Below are positions 18,510 to 28,110 of a stretch of DNA of 64,000 nt, piece by piece. The stretch covers positions 620,001 to 684,000 of the forward strand of contig CAWEPB010000004.1 of NCBI GenBank assembly GCA_963810815.1, written 5' to 3'. This DNA is from CAVQWT01 sp963810815 (GTDB lineage: Bacteria; Pseudomonadota; Gammaproteobacteria; Burkholderiales; Casimicrobiaceae). Below the pieces are notes generated by a model. It saw nothing but the letters and a program-made list of their open reading frames with translations, made no database searches and was not told the DNA's origin. Within the stretch, counting starts at the first letter, position 1. Every line of letters starts with the position of its first letter. The position numbers and the translations under genes were made by a program.

Positions 18510-19690
18510 GGCGCGGCGTCGACGATGGCCGGGACGATGCGGACCCGGGCGTCCGGCTGCAGCGAGCGTTCGCTGTGCACGACGACTTCGTCGCCCGCCT
18601 TCAGGCCGTCGACGATCTGCGTGCGCCCGTCGAGGGTGGTGATCCCGACCTGCACCGGCCGGAACGCGACGCGGCCGGCGGCGACCTGCCAGACGCCCTC
18701 CTGTCGATCGACGCGCTTCACCGCCGCGGCGGGCACGGAACGGACGTCGGCGAGATCGGCGGTGCGGATCGTCACTTCGACCAGTTCGCCGACCGGGATC
18801 CCGTCCGGCCGGTGCACGAAGGCGACGTTCACGATCCGCTCCTCGGTCACCGCATCGCTCACCCAGTCGACGCGCTCGACTTTCCCCGGAAACTTCCGCC
18901 CGGGATCGGAGCGCAGCACGATTTCCGCCGGCTGGCCCACGCGCACGCCGCCGGCCTGGCCCTGGTCGATGCGGGCCCGGATCCACAGGCTCGCCGGGTC
19001 GATGACCTGCACCACCGCCTGACCGGCGACGAGCGTGGTTCCCGGTTCGACCAGCCGCGCGCTGACGACCCCGTCGACGGGGCTCACCAGGCGCGCCTGC
19101 GCCCGCAGCTTGCCGACCCCCGCGACATCGGCCAGCGCGCGGTCGCGGTCGCGCCGCGCCGCGGCCAGCTGGGCGGCAGCCGCGTCGACGGCCGACTTCG
19201 CGGCGTTGGCTTCGTGCGCCTTGGCGTCGGTGGCTTCCTGGCTGACGAATCCCTGCGCGCGCAGTTCGGCGGAGCGGCGGGCGCTGGCGATGGTGACCTG
19301 CGCGCGGCTCTGCGTCTCGGCCAGCTGCGCTTCGGCGGCGCGGATGGTGCTGGTGGCGCGCTCGGCCGCGAGCTGGCCGCTGGTGACGCGATCCTCGAGA
19401 TCGACCGGGTCGAGCTCGGCCAGCAGTTGTCCCGCCCTGACGGCATCGCCCTGGTCGACCAGCACGCGCGCCACGCGGCTCGCCAGCGTGGGGCCCAGCG
19501 CGTAACTGCGCCGCGCTTCGACGGTGCCGATGCCGAAGGTGCTCGCGACCAGGCCACCCTGCTCGACCGTCGCGGCCGTGACCTTGGCCGGCGCCAGCGG
19601 TCCCTGGCTCGCCACCAGCCAGCCGAGCAGCAGGGCGCCCCCGATACCGGCCGCGACGATCGCCGTCCTGCGACTCCAACGCCAGTTCAT
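18506..19690 (-). CDS. HlyD-family periplasmic adaptor of an ABC efflux system
   Basis: A 394-residue membrane-fusion protein with one N-terminal transmembrane segment (residues 10-27), a split lipoyl domain (ARVLVDQGDAVRAGQLL and the matching VSPVDGVVSARLVEPG), an alpha-helical hairpin of about 90 residues between them, and C-terminal beta-barrel parts. It bridges the inner-membrane permease to an outer-membrane channel. Both ends overlap neighbours by 4 bases (TetR gene upstream, permease downstream), so the whole operon is translationally coupled. Confidence 0.9.
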   Translation of the reverse strand: MNWRWSRRTAIVAAGIGGALLLGWLVASQGPLAPAKVTAATVEQGGLVASTFGIGTVEARRSYALGPTLASRVARVLVDQGDAVRAGQLLAELDPVDLEDRVTSGQLAAERATSTIRAAEAQLAETQSRAQVTIASARRSAELRAQGFVSQEATDAKAHEANAAKSAVDAAAAQLAAARRDRDRALADVAGVGKLRAQARLVSPVDGVVSARLVEPGTTLVAGQAVVQVIDPASLWIRARIDQGQAGGVRVGQPAEIVLRSDPGRKFPGKVERVDWVSDAVTEERIVNVAFVHRPDGIPVGELVEVTIRTADLADVRSVPAAAVKRVDRQEGVWQVAAGRVAFRPVQVGITTLDGRTQIVDGLKAGDEVVVHSERSLQPDARVRIVPAIVDAAP

Positions 19691-20322
19691 CGCTGCCTCC
19701 GCCCCTGGTAGCCGTGCAGCAGCAGGGGAAACAGTTGCCGGGCGCGCTTCGTCATCCCGGCCTCGTCGCCGACCAGCGCCGCCTGGATCACCAGTCCCTG
19801 GACGGCCCCGAGGAACAGCACCGGCGCCAGCGACGCATCGAGATCGGCGGGAAGCTCGCCGGCCGCCTTGGCCTGCGCGAACAGCAGTGCCAGCCGCTTG
19901 CGGTACGCCGCGATCATCGCGCGGACTTCCGCGCGCACGGGAGTGTCGCCGGGGTACTGCAGCTCGTGGAACATCACGCGGGGCACCCCCGGGTTCGCGG
20001 CGACGAACGCGACATGGGCCAGAAACGCGGCCTCCAGCTTGGCCAGCGGGGAGCCTTCCTTCGCGGTCGCGGCGGCGAACACCGCCGTCAGCGACGCGCG
20101 CACCCAGGCGAAGACCGCCAGCCAGATCGCCTCCTTGTCCGGAAAGTGCCGGAACAGCGCACCCTGGGTGACGCCCATCCGGTCGGCGATCGCCTGCGTC
20201 GTGATCGCCTCCGGTCCGCGTTCGCGCGCGAGCGCCAGCACGGTCGCGACGATTTCGCGCTGGCGCTGGCCGGTGGAAAGGCGGTGGCGCGGCGCGGGGA
20301 GGACAGCGGCTGCGGCAGTCAT
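19687..20322 (-). CDS. TetR-family repressor of the efflux operon
   Basis: A 211-residue regulator with an N-terminal helix-turn-helix (about residues 22-65; ITTQAIADRMGVTQGALFRHF) and a C-terminal ligand domain. The start at 20322 (MTAAAAVLPAP) is preferred; the open frame runs a further 23 codons upstream into a candidate operator. It is the first gene of the operon, its stop overlapping the adaptor ATG. It likely represses its own operon until a pump substrate binds. Confidence 0.88.
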   Translation of the reverse strand: MTAAAAVLPAPRHRLSTGQRQREIVATVLALARERGPEAITTQAIADRMGVTQGALFRHFPDKEAIWLAVFAWVRASLTAVFAAATAKEGSPLAKLEAAFLAHVAFVAANPGVPRVMFHELQYPGDTPVRAEVRAMIAAYRKRLALLFAQAKAAGELPADLDASLAPVLFLGAVQGLVIQAALVGDEAGMTKRARQLFPLLLHGYQGRRQR

Positions 20323-20344
20323 GGAAGCGGGAGTCCGGTCGACA

Positions 20345-20362
20345 AGTAAGTATTTGGTTACT
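20345..20362. promoter_or_regulatory. Candidate TetR operator
   Basis: Inverted repeat AGTAA / TTACT with an 8-base A/T-rich spacer, 23 bases upstream of the chosen TetR start, in otherwise GC-rich sequence. Its position suits autoregulation; specificity is inferred from location only. Confidence 0.45.
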
Positions 20363-20499
20363 ATCTTATGGCGATCGCCCAGGTTTGGCAAGCCCTACGG
20401 ATGGTGTCGTCAATGGTTGGCGCCGTTCATTGACGCGGGAAGCACCGGGGCCTATGTTCGCTCCTCCATCACCGGACCGACCACCTGGAGGAGACAGCG

Positions 20500-22221
20500 A
20501 TGAACGCGCCGGAGGGCAACGCCCGACTCGACCCGCCTCCCGCCGACCGCTACGCGACGCACGAGGTGCAGAACCAGGCCGAAGGCGCCTCGGGCTTCAA
20601 CGCATACACCCAGGACGCCGTGCTGACGGCTGCGGTGGCCCGGGAGGTTCCCTGGGCTGCGGCCCGGTGCGCGGCACTGGGACGGCTTGCCGGGGACGAA
20701 GGTGTGCAGGAACTGGCCCGGCTGGCCAATCGTCACCTGCCGGAACTGAAGACCCACGACCGCTACGGCAACCGCATCGACTGGGTCGATTTTCATCCCA
20801 GCTGGCACCAGCTGATGGCGCTGGCCTGGAAGCACGAAGTCCATTCGCTGGCCTGGACCGCTTCCGAGCCGCAGCCGCATTTCGCCCGCGCGGTGTTGTC
20901 CTATCTGTGGAACCAGGTCGAGCACGGCGTCGGCTGCCCGACGGGCATGGCGTACGCGTCCTACGCGGGATTTCGGGCCGAGCCCGCACTGCGCATCTGG
21001 GCCGAGAAGCTCAAGGGCACCGAATACGAGTTCAGCCGTCGCGAGGTGGCGGACAAGCCCGCCGTGGTCGTGGGCTACGCGATGACCGAGAAGCAGGGCG
21101 GATCGGACCTGCGCCAGACCCAGACCACGGCCGTGTGGTCGCACGCCGCCGAGTACCACGGCGCGAGTGCGCAGTGGTACGAGTTGACCGGTCACAAGTG
21201 GTTCTGCTCGGTGCCGCAATCGGACGGCTTCTTCACCCTGGCGAAGGTGGCCGGCGGGGTCACCTGCTTCTTCATTCCGCGCACGCTGCCCGACGGCAGC
21301 TACAACCGCTTCTACATCCAGCGCCTGAAGGACAAGTGCGGCAACCGATCCAACGCTTCGAGTGAAATCGAGCTCGCCGGCACCCTGGCGCTTCGGGTCG
21401 GCGCCGAGGGCGCGGGCATACGGGAAATCCTCTCCCACTCCCATCTGACCCGCCTGGACTTCGCGATCGGGTCTGCCGGGCTGATGCGGCAGGCGCTTGC
21501 GCTCGCCCTGCAGCACACCCGGTCGCGCCGGGGATTCGGTCTGTCGCTGGCAGAGCAACCCATGATGCGCAACGTGCTCGCCGACATGGCGATCGAGGTC
21601 GAGGCCGCGACGCTGCTGGCGCTGCGGGTTGCCAGGGCCACCGACCACCTGGAGGTCGACCCGGAAGAGCGGGCTTTCGCCCGCGTGGCCACGCCGATGG
21701 CCAAGTTCTTCAACTGCTCGCGCGCACCGGCCATTGCCAACGAGGCGCTGCAGTGCCACGGCGGCAATGGCTTCATCGAAGAAAATCCGATGGCGCGGGT
21801 CTACCGGGAGGCGCCGCTGAACAGCGTCTGGGAAGGCACCGCCAACATGATGTGCATGGACGTGCGCCGGGCCATGCGCCGCGACCCGGCCTGCCGGGAG
21901 GGCTTTGCGGCCGAGCTGCACAGGGTGCGCGGGATGGACGCCCGGTTCGACGGCTTCCTGGTGGCGCTCGACCGGTTGCTGGATCAGGGACTGGCCGACG
22001 AGTTCCATGCGCGGCCGATGGCCGAGGCGATGGCACGCGCCGTGCAGGGCGCGCAGTTGCTGCAGCACTCCACCGTCGAGGTGGTGGATGCGTTCATGGC
22101 CACCCGCCTGGGCGGGCCGGCAGGGAACTGGGGCAGCCTGTTCGGCGCGATGTCCTCCGGCGTGTCGCAGGCACAGGCGGCGCGCATCGTCGAACGCTCG
22201 TCGTACGGCACCGGGGCCTGA
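20500..22221 (+). CDS. aidB: AidB-type acyl-CoA dehydrogenase homologue
   Basis: FAD-dependent acyl-CoA dehydrogenase superfamily protein of 573 residues, slightly longer than E. coli AidB (541). Family features include the MTEKQGGSDLRQTQT flavin-binding segment, CHGGNGFIEENPMARVYREA, and the VWEGTANMMCMDV segment near the C-terminal third. AidB binds DNA and flavin and is linked to alkylation damage, though its reaction is unresolved. The ATG has a GGAGG site 10 bases upstream. It stands alone, divergent from the TetR operon, with no Ada-like gene nearby. Confidence 0.9.
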   Translation: MNAPEGNARLDPPPADRYATHEVQNQAEGASGFNAYTQDAVLTAAVAREVPWAAARCAALGRLAGDEGVQELARLANRHLPELKTHDRYGNRIDWVDFHPSWHQLMALAWKHEVHSLAWTASEPQPHFARAVLSYLWNQVEHGVGCPTGMAYASYAGFRAEPALRIWAEKLKGTEYEFSRREVADKPAVVVGYAMTEKQGGSDLRQTQTTAVWSHAAEYHGASAQWYELTGHKWFCSVPQSDGFFTLAKVAGGVTCFFIPRTLPDGSYNRFYIQRLKDKCGNRSNASSEIELAGTLALRVGAEGAGIREILSHSHLTRLDFAIGSAGLMRQALALALQHTRSRRGFGLSLAEQPMMRNVLADMAIEVEAATLLALRVARATDHLEVDPEERAFARVATPMAKFFNCSRAPAIANEALQCHGGNGFIEENPMARVYREAPLNSVWEGTANMMCMDVRRAMRRDPACREGFAAELHRVRGMDARFDGFLVALDRLLDQGLADEFHARPMAEAMARAVQGAQLLQHSTVEVVDAFMATRLGGPAGNWGSLFGAMSSGVSQAQAARIVERSSYGTGA

Positions 22222-22283
22222 GGCTTCGACGCACCGACGGGGCGGACTGCCTCGAGCTCCGGACTTGCGGACCGGCGTCCGCC

Positions 22284-22306
22284 GCGTTCGTGGCTCTCCC
22301 GAACGC
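22284..22306. terminator. Hairpin between converging aidB and nuclease gene
   Basis: Perfect 7-bp stem GCGTTCG/CGAACGC with a 9-base loop, preceded by a second stem GCGGAC/GTCCGC (22267-22282). No T-tract follows, so action as an intrinsic terminator is uncertain. Confidence 0.4.
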
Positions 22307-22312
22307 GCCGGT

Positions 22313-22903
22313 TCAGGGGGCCTTCCTGCCGCGGCCGCCGGCGGGCAGCAGTTGCGCGAGCTCGGCGCCGCCGACCAGCCTGATGCCGTGCTTGACGGCA
22401 AAGGCACGCGCATTGTCGGTGACCTCGCCGACGGTCACGTAGATGCACTCGTGCGCGTCGCGGGCCTCCTTCATCGCCTGCAGCTCCTGCAGGGCGTCGA
22501 CGCCCGTGCGTGCCGCCTTCCAGCGCTTGCAGTTGACGAGCGCGGTGCGCCCCTCCTTCGTGAGCTCGAAGTTGGCGGCCGTGCCGCTGACGGCGCGGAC
22601 CCCGTATCCCTGTTGCCGATAGGCGGCTTCGATGGCGCGCGAGAACTCGATCCACGACATTGCGCGAACCGCGGCGAGCGTGGCGTCGATGCGCGCCATC
22701 GACGGTGCCTGCAACTGCTTCCAGGCGGCGATGCACCCGACCACCAGGAACGGCAAGCCGGCGACGGCGCCGATGGTCCGGTAGGCCTCGGGCAGCAGCG
22801 CGATCGCGATCGCGGCCACCGCGCCGGCGATGGCGAAACTGATCCACCACTGCGAGCGAAGCAGGATCGCGAACAGCGACCGCTCGTTCATCTTCCAATT
22901 CAT
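22313..22903 (-). CDS. Membrane-anchored restriction-endonuclease-like (Mrr_cat) protein
   Basis: A 196-residue protein with two transmembrane helices near the N-terminus (about 18-37 and 42-60) and a C-terminal Mrr-like nuclease fold. The region around MSWIEFSRAIEAAYRQQGY opens the domain, and the usual D-x(n)-(E/Q)-x-K core appears changed: the line is FELTKEGRTALVNCKRWKA, where the first acidic position is not a clear Asp. It could be a DNA- or RNA-degrading defence or quality-control protein, or an inactive member. It is a single gene facing aidB. Confidence 0.7.
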   Translation of the reverse strand: MNWKMNERSLFAILLRSQWWISFAIAGAVAAIAIALLPEAYRTIGAVAGLPFLVVGCIAAWKQLQAPSMARIDATLAAVRAMSWIEFSRAIEAAYRQQGYGVRAVSGTAANFELTKEGRTALVNCKRWKAARTGVDALQELQAMKEARDAHECIYVTVGEVTDNARAFAVKHGIRLVGGAELAQLLPAGGRGRKAP

Positions 22904-23152
22904 GCGCCGCCTCGCGACTTCTACGAAATGATCGACCGGCGAGTATAGAGGAGCCGGCAGGCACGGGACCTCGAAGGTCGCTCATTCGCTGTGCGCGTGG
23001 CTTGACGGGGGTCAAACCACATTTTTCCGCCAACGCCAGAATGGACAACGATGGGAGTGGTGTCGGCGTCGGGGCGCTTCCGTGCCCGTCGCGACGACGG
23101 CTCCGCGGCGGCGGGCGAAGCGGTGCACGTCGACCAACAGCAGCAAGGGGCG

Positions 23153-24844
23153 ATGACGATGAACAGGATCTGGCTCAACAACTACCCGGCGGGCCTGCCC
23201 GCGGAAATCGACCCCGACCAGTACAGCTCCGTCCCGGACCTGCTCGAGAAGTCCGTCGTCGAGTTTGCCGACAAGCCGGCCTTTCACAACCTCGGCTGCA
23301 CCATGAGCTATGCCGAGCTGGAGCGGCTGTCAGGACATTTTGCCGCCTTCCTGCAGGGGCTGCCGGGATTGGCCAGGGGTGAGCGGGTCGCCATCATGGC
23401 GCCGAACCTGCTGCAATACCCCGTCGCGCTGTTCGGCATTCTCCGCGCCGGCATGGTCGTGGTGAACGTCAATCCGCTGTACACGCCGCGCGAACTGGAG
23501 CACCAGCTGAAGGACTCCGGCGCGAAAGCCATCGTCATTGTCGAGAACTTCGCCAGCGTCCTGCAGCAGGTGCTGGGAGACACGCCGGTCGACCACGTGA
23601 TCACCACCCAGCTCGGCGACCTGCTGCCGGTCCCGACGCGCTGGCTGGTCAATTTCGTGGTCAAGAGCGTGAAGCGGATGGTCCCTGCCTGGAACATCGA
23701 CGGCGCCATCGCCTTCCGGGATGCGCTCGCGCGCGGCGCGGCGGCGGCCCCGAAGCCCGTGGACCTGTCGGGCGAGGACATCGCGTTCCTGCAGTACACC
23801 GGCGGCACCACCGGCGTCTCGAAGGGCGCGATGCTGACCCACCGCAACATCATTGCCAACACTGTGCAGACCGGCGCATGGATCTCGGCCAGGTTCAAGA
23901 AAGGCACCGAGATCGCCATTGCGCCGTTGCCGCTGTACCACATCTTCTGCCTTACCGCGACGCTGTCCTTCATGAAGTGGGGCAGCCTGACCGTGCTCAT
24001 CACCAACCCGCGCGACTTGCCGGCCCTCGTCAAGGAGCTCGGGCGGTGGAAGTGGAGCGTCATGACGGGCGTCAACACGCTGTTCAACGGCCTCCTGCAT
24101 ACCCCCGGCTTCGACCAGCTCGACTTTTCCGCGCTGAAGGTGGTGATCGGCGGCGGGGCCGCGGTCCAGCAGCCCGTGGCCGAACGGTGGCAGCAGGTGA
24201 CCGGGTGCTGGATCACCGAAGGCTACGGACTGACCGAGGCGTCGCCCGTGGCCTGCGCCAACCTGCTGGGTACGCCCTGGAACGGGACCATCGGCATACC
24301 CTACCCTTCCACCGACCTGTCGATCCGCGACGACGCCTTCAGGGAACTGCCGGCATGGACCGGCGAGGGCGACCTCGAGCTGCACACCGGCGAGATCTGC
24401 GTCCGCGGCCCGCAGGTGATGAAGGGCTACTGGAACAACCCCGAGGAAACCGCCCGGACACTGCAGGACGGCTGGCTGAAGACGGGCGACCTGGGCCACC
24501 TGAGCGCCGACGGCCGCTTCACGATCACCGACCGCAAGAAGGACATGATCCTGGTTTCCGGCTTCAACGTTTATCCGAGCGAGATCGAGAGCGTCGTCGC
24601 AACGCACCCGGGTGTGCTCGACTGCGGGGCCGTGGGCGTGCCCGACGCGAAGACGGGCGAGGCGGTCAAGCTGGTGGTCGTCAGGAAGGATCCGAACCTG
24701 ACGAAGGAAGCGGTGATCGAGCACTGCAAGGCGCACCTCACCGGCTACAAGCGGCCGCGCCAGGTGGAGTTTCGCGACGCGCTGCCGAAGTCGCCGATCG
24801 GGAAGATCCTGCGGCGGGAATTGCGCGATGCGCCCGACCAGTGA
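23153..24844 (+). CDS. fadD: Long-chain-fatty-acid-CoA ligase
   Basis: Activates fatty acids to acyl-CoA with ATP at the inner membrane for beta-oxidation. The 563-residue product matches FadD (561). The P-loop YTGGTTGVSKGA lies near residue 215, ITEGYGLTEASP near 355, the GWLKTGDLG and TDRKKDMIL segments near 440-465, and the catalytic Lys in SPIGKILRREL at the end. The start at 23153 is chosen over the longer frame because AAGGGG precedes it and the product then begins MTMNRIWLNNYPAG like its homologues. The 250 bases upstream contain an inverted repeat TTGAC-GGGG-GTCAA (23002-23015) of unknown role. Confidence 0.94.
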   Translation: MTMNRIWLNNYPAGLPAEIDPDQYSSVPDLLEKSVVEFADKPAFHNLGCTMSYAELERLSGHFAAFLQGLPGLARGERVAIMAPNLLQYPVALFGILRAGMVVVNVNPLYTPRELEHQLKDSGAKAIVIVENFASVLQQVLGDTPVDHVITTQLGDLLPVPTRWLVNFVVKSVKRMVPAWNIDGAIAFRDALARGAAAAPKPVDLSGEDIAFLQYTGGTTGVSKGAMLTHRNIIANTVQTGAWISARFKKGTEIAIAPLPLYHIFCLTATLSFMKWGSLTVLITNPRDLPALVKELGRWKWSVMTGVNTLFNGLLHTPGFDQLDFSALKVVIGGGAAVQQPVAERWQQVTGCWITEGYGLTEASPVACANLLGTPWNGTIGIPYPSTDLSIRDDAFRELPAWTGEGDLELHTGEICVRGPQVMKGYWNNPEETARTLQDGWLKTGDLGHLSADGRFTITDRKKDMILVSGFNVYPSEIESVVATHPGVLDCGAVGVPDAKTGEAVKLVVVRKDPNLTKEAVIEHCKAHLTGYKRPRQVEFRDALPKSPIGKILRRELRDAPDQ

Positions 24845-24923
24845 CGGAACCTGGGGCGCTCGCCCGCATCGCACCCGGTGCCCGGCGGCTAGAGTGCTTC
24901 GCCCTGCAGACTCCTTCTGACGC

Positions 24924-27182
24924 ATGCTCGCCAAGCTCCAGCAGATCATTCAGCGGGTGAACGCCGCGGCCAACCTGCACGAGGCGCTGGAGGTCATCGT
25001 GCATCGGGTCAAGGCCGCGATGAACTCCGACGTGTGCTCCGTCTATGTTCGCGACGCGGCCGGACCCCAGTACGTGCTGATGGCGACGGACGGGTTGAAC
25101 CCGGGTTCGGTGGGCAAGATCCGGATGGCCGCCGGCGAAGGGATCGTCGGACTGGTCGCGACGCGCCAGGAGCCGGTCAACCTTGCCAATGCGGCGGAAC
25201 ATCCGAGCTATCGCCATTTCCCGGAAACCGGCGAGCAGCAGTTTTCCGGCTATCTCGCGGTTCCGCTGGTGCACTTCCGCCAGTCCGTCGGCGTGCTCGT
25301 CGTGCAGCAAAGGACACGGCGGGTGTTCGCCGAGGAGGAGGTCGCGTTCCTGGTCACGATCGGCGCGCAGGTCGCGGCGACGTTGAGCTACGCCGCCCAG
25401 GGCAGCGCCATCTCGCCGCATGAGCCGGGCCCGCCCGGACCGATCGGAATGATCCAGGGGCTGCCGGGCGCCCCGGGGGTGACGATCGGCAACATTGCCC
25501 TCCCCTCGCCGCTGGCCGAACTCGACGCGGTGGCCGACCGGGCGCCCGACGACATCGCGAAGGAAGAAGCCGCCTTCCGGCGGGCCGTGCGCGAGACGCA
25601 GCAGGAACTGCGCGCGAGCGCCGGTCGCATGGAGGGCCGCCTGTCCGAGGAAACGCGCGCGATATTCGACGTCTACATCCTGATCCTCGGCCAGGACGAC
25701 CTGGTCGAGGGCGTGGTCGCCAGGATTCGCGGCGGGAACTGGGCACCGGCGGCGCTCCGGGACACCATTGCCGAGCATGCCGACGTGTTCGAGCAGGCCG
25801 AGGACCCGTACCTGCGGGCGCGCGCCGAGGACATTAGGGGCATCGGTCGGCGCATCCTGCTGCGCCTCATGTCCGGTGTCTCCGCGGCCAGGACCTACCC
25901 GAACGAGACGGTCCTCCTCGGCGACGAGGTCAGCCTCGCCCGCGTGGCGGACGTACCGCCCGGTCAGCTCCGGGGCATCGTGTGCCTGCGCGGCTCCGTC
26001 GTGTCGCATACGGCGGTTCTGGCCCGCGGCCTCGGGATCCCGGCGGTGATGGGCCTCGGGCCGCGCGACATCAAGTCCCTCGACGGTCATCCGATCATCG
26101 TCGATGGTTATCGCGGGCGCGTGTTCATCGACCCTTTGCCCGCCGTGATCCAGGAATACCGGCGGGTCGTCCAGCACGAGGGGCAGCTTTCCGAAAAGCT
26201 CGCTGATCTGCGCGCGCTCGACGCGACGACGACCGACGATGTCCGCGTCGGACTGGGATTGAACGTTGGAATGCTGACCGATATCGACGTCGCCGCGAAC
26301 CTCGGCGTCGACGAGGTCGGGCTCTATCGCTCCGAGTTTCCCTTCATGTCGCGGGAAACCTTTCCGATGGAGCACGAGCAGTACGAGACCTACCGCAAGG
26401 TGCTCAAGGCGTTCGCACCGAAGCCGGTGACCATGCGGACGCTCGACATCGGAGGCGACAAGCCGCTGTCCTATTTCCCCACGACGGAAGAGAACCCGTT
26501 CCTGGGCTGGCGCGGCATCCGCCTCACGCTGGATCGGCCGGACATCTTCATGCCTCAGCTTCGGGCGATGCTGCGCGCGAATGTCGGCTTGAACAATCTG
26601 CGCATCATGTTTCCCATGATCGGGCAGATCGAGGAACTGAAGGCGGCCCGGCAGGCGGTCGACCGGGCGCGCCGCGAACTCGGCGAGGAAGGATGCGAGT
26701 GCCCCGCGCCGCCGATCGGCGCCATGGTGGAGGTGCCGGCGGCGCTGCTGTCCATCCCCGCGCTTTCGCGTTACGCGGATTTCTTCTCGATCGGCACCAA
26801 CGACCTCACCCAGTACCTGCTGGCGGTGGACCGGAACAATCCGAACGTGGCGCGCCTGTACAACCATCTGGACCCCGGGGTCCTCCGCGCCCTGTACGGC
26901 GTGATCCGCAACGCCCGGCGTTGCGGCAAACCCGTGAGCGTCTGCGGCGAGATGGCCGCGGATCCCGGCTCGGCGATCCTCCTCCTCGGCATGGGGCTGG
27001 AGACGTTCAGCATGAGCGCGTCCGCCGTCCTGCGGGTCAAGTGGCTGATCAGGAGCTTCTCGAGCCAGCGCGCGAAACGGGTCCTCTACCGTGCCATCCG
27101 GATGGAGCGCGCCGATTCGGTACGCAGCATGCTGGATGACGAGCTGGCCAAGGCCGGACTGGGCGAACTCGTCCTGGCGTAA
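24924..27182 (+). CDS. ptsP: Phosphoenolpyruvate-protein phosphotransferase PtsP (EI-Ntr)
   Basis: First enzyme of the nitrogen-related phosphotransferase chain, passing phosphate from PEP to NPr. It has 752 residues with an N-terminal GAF domain (about 15-155), an EI helical/swivelling domain with the phosphorylated His362 in the GSVVSHTAVLARG segment, and a C-terminal PEP-binding barrel with DIGGDKPLSYF and the active-site Cys674 in SVCGEMAADP. It is alone here; ptsN and npr are not in the window. It starts 79 bases after fadD in the same direction. Confidence 0.95.
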   Translation: MLAKLQQIIQRVNAAANLHEALEVIVHRVKAAMNSDVCSVYVRDAAGPQYVLMATDGLNPGSVGKIRMAAGEGIVGLVATRQEPVNLANAAEHPSYRHFPETGEQQFSGYLAVPLVHFRQSVGVLVVQQRTRRVFAEEEVAFLVTIGAQVAATLSYAAQGSAISPHEPGPPGPIGMIQGLPGAPGVTIGNIALPSPLAELDAVADRAPDDIAKEEAAFRRAVRETQQELRASAGRMEGRLSEETRAIFDVYILILGQDDLVEGVVARIRGGNWAPAALRDTIAEHADVFEQAEDPYLRARAEDIRGIGRRILLRLMSGVSAARTYPNETVLLGDEVSLARVADVPPGQLRGIVCLRGSVVSHTAVLARGLGIPAVMGLGPRDIKSLDGHPIIVDGYRGRVFIDPLPAVIQEYRRVVQHEGQLSEKLADLRALDATTTDDVRVGLGLNVGMLTDIDVAANLGVDEVGLYRSEFPFMSRETFPMEHEQYETYRKVLKAFAPKPVTMRTLDIGGDKPLSYFPTTEENPFLGWRGIRLTLDRPDIFMPQLRAMLRANVGLNNLRIMFPMIGQIEELKAARQAVDRARRELGEEGCECPAPPIGAMVEVPAALLSIPALSRYADFFSIGTNDLTQYLLAVDRNNPNVARLYNHLDPGVLRALYGVIRNARRCGKPVSVCGEMAADPGSAILLLGMGLETFSMSASAVLRVKWLIRSFSSQRAKRVLYRAIRMERADSVRSMLDDELAKAGLGELVLA

Positions 27183-27346
27183 GCGCGCAGGCGACCCGCT
27201 CGCCGGCGAGCGATGTCGGCCGGCAGCCGCGGATCGCCACGCTCGGAGCCGACGCTTGACGGATGGGTCGTCGGACCCGCAGCAACGATACTGACGATTC
27301 GCGGTCCCTTATAATCGCTCCCACCCCCAGGCAGACTCGATTGCCC

Positions 27347-28090
27347 ATGCACAGCTCACTGTTCAAGTTCGGCGAGGACGTCTCCGGCTACGACGTCCCG
27401 GTGCTCAACGAGCGCGCCGTACGCGCGAGCGCGGGCATCCTGTTCCTGTTCGCCATCGTGTCGTTCATGAATGCGTGGCAGCAGGGGAATTTCCAGCCGA
27501 CACGGTTGTTCGTCGTGGCGTTCCTGGTCGATTTCACGATACGGGTCTTCGTCAACCCGCGCTTTGCCCCCAGCCTGATCGTGGGGCAATGGATGGTGCG
27601 GCACCAGCAGCCGGAGTACGTGGGGGCGCCGCAAAAGCGCTTTGCGTGGGCCATCGGACTGGCGCTGGCAGTGACGATGTTCTACCTGATCGTCGTGAAC
27701 AATGTCATCGGCCCCGTCAACCTGCTGGTTTGCGGCCTCTGCCTGCTGCTGCTGTTCTTCGAAGCCGCATTCGGCATCTGCCTGGGCTGCAAGGTCTACA
27801 ACCTGTTCCACCGCAAGCAGGCGCAGCTTTGTCCGGGCGGCGCCTGCGAGGTGCCCGCCACCGCCGGCCCCGGCCTGAGCGCAAGGGACATCGCGATCCT
27901 GGTCGCGTTCGCCGCGCTGCTGGCGGGCGTGGCGCAGTGGGTCAAGCAGACCCAGCCCCCCAGGGCCGCAGCGGCTCCCGTGAGCGCGCCCGAAGCCGAT
28001 GCGGCGGAGGCCGAGCGCTGCAAGGTGCCCGATTTCGCCAAGGCGCTGGGCCACGAAGAGATGTGGAAACTCCACAACAACTGCAAGTAG
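27347..28090 (+). CDS. DUF4395 membrane protein
   Basis: A 247-residue inner-membrane protein with about four to five helices, matching DUF4395: NERAVRASAGILFL at the start, DFTIRVFVNPRF, and a CxxC-like GICLGCKVYNLF motif. The C-terminal soluble tail (after residue 185) adds Cys at CKVPDFAK and near the end. The start at 27347 (MHSSLFKFGED) fits the family; a TATAAT-like box lies at 27310-27315 but no good -35. DUF4395 often neighbours thioredoxin genes, as here. Role unknown; thiol or sulfur handling is a reasonable guess. Confidence 0.75.
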   Translation: MHSSLFKFGEDVSGYDVPVLNERAVRASAGILFLFAIVSFMNAWQQGNFQPTRLFVVAFLVDFTIRVFVNPRFAPSLIVGQWMVRHQQPEYVGAPQKRFAWAIGLALAVTMFYLIVVNNVIGPVNLLVCGLCLLLLFFEAAFGICLGCKVYNLFHRKQAQLCPGGACEVPATAGPGLSARDIAILVAFAALLAGVAQWVKQTQPPRAAAAPVSAPEADAAEAERCKVPDFAKALGHEEMWKLHNNCK

Positions 28091-28110
28091 AGCCCGGGCG
28101 CAGATCGGTC

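Noticed and set aside
15483..19022. Open frame of 1,179 codons on the plus strand through nnrS and the ABC operon
   Set aside because: It crosses several genes on both strands and has low-complexity Arg/Gly content; it is a composition effect.
23002..23015. TTGAC-GGGG-GTCAA inverted repeat before fadD as a fatty-acid regulator site
   Set aside because: It does not resemble the known FadR or PsrA motifs, and a single short palindrome is expected by chance.
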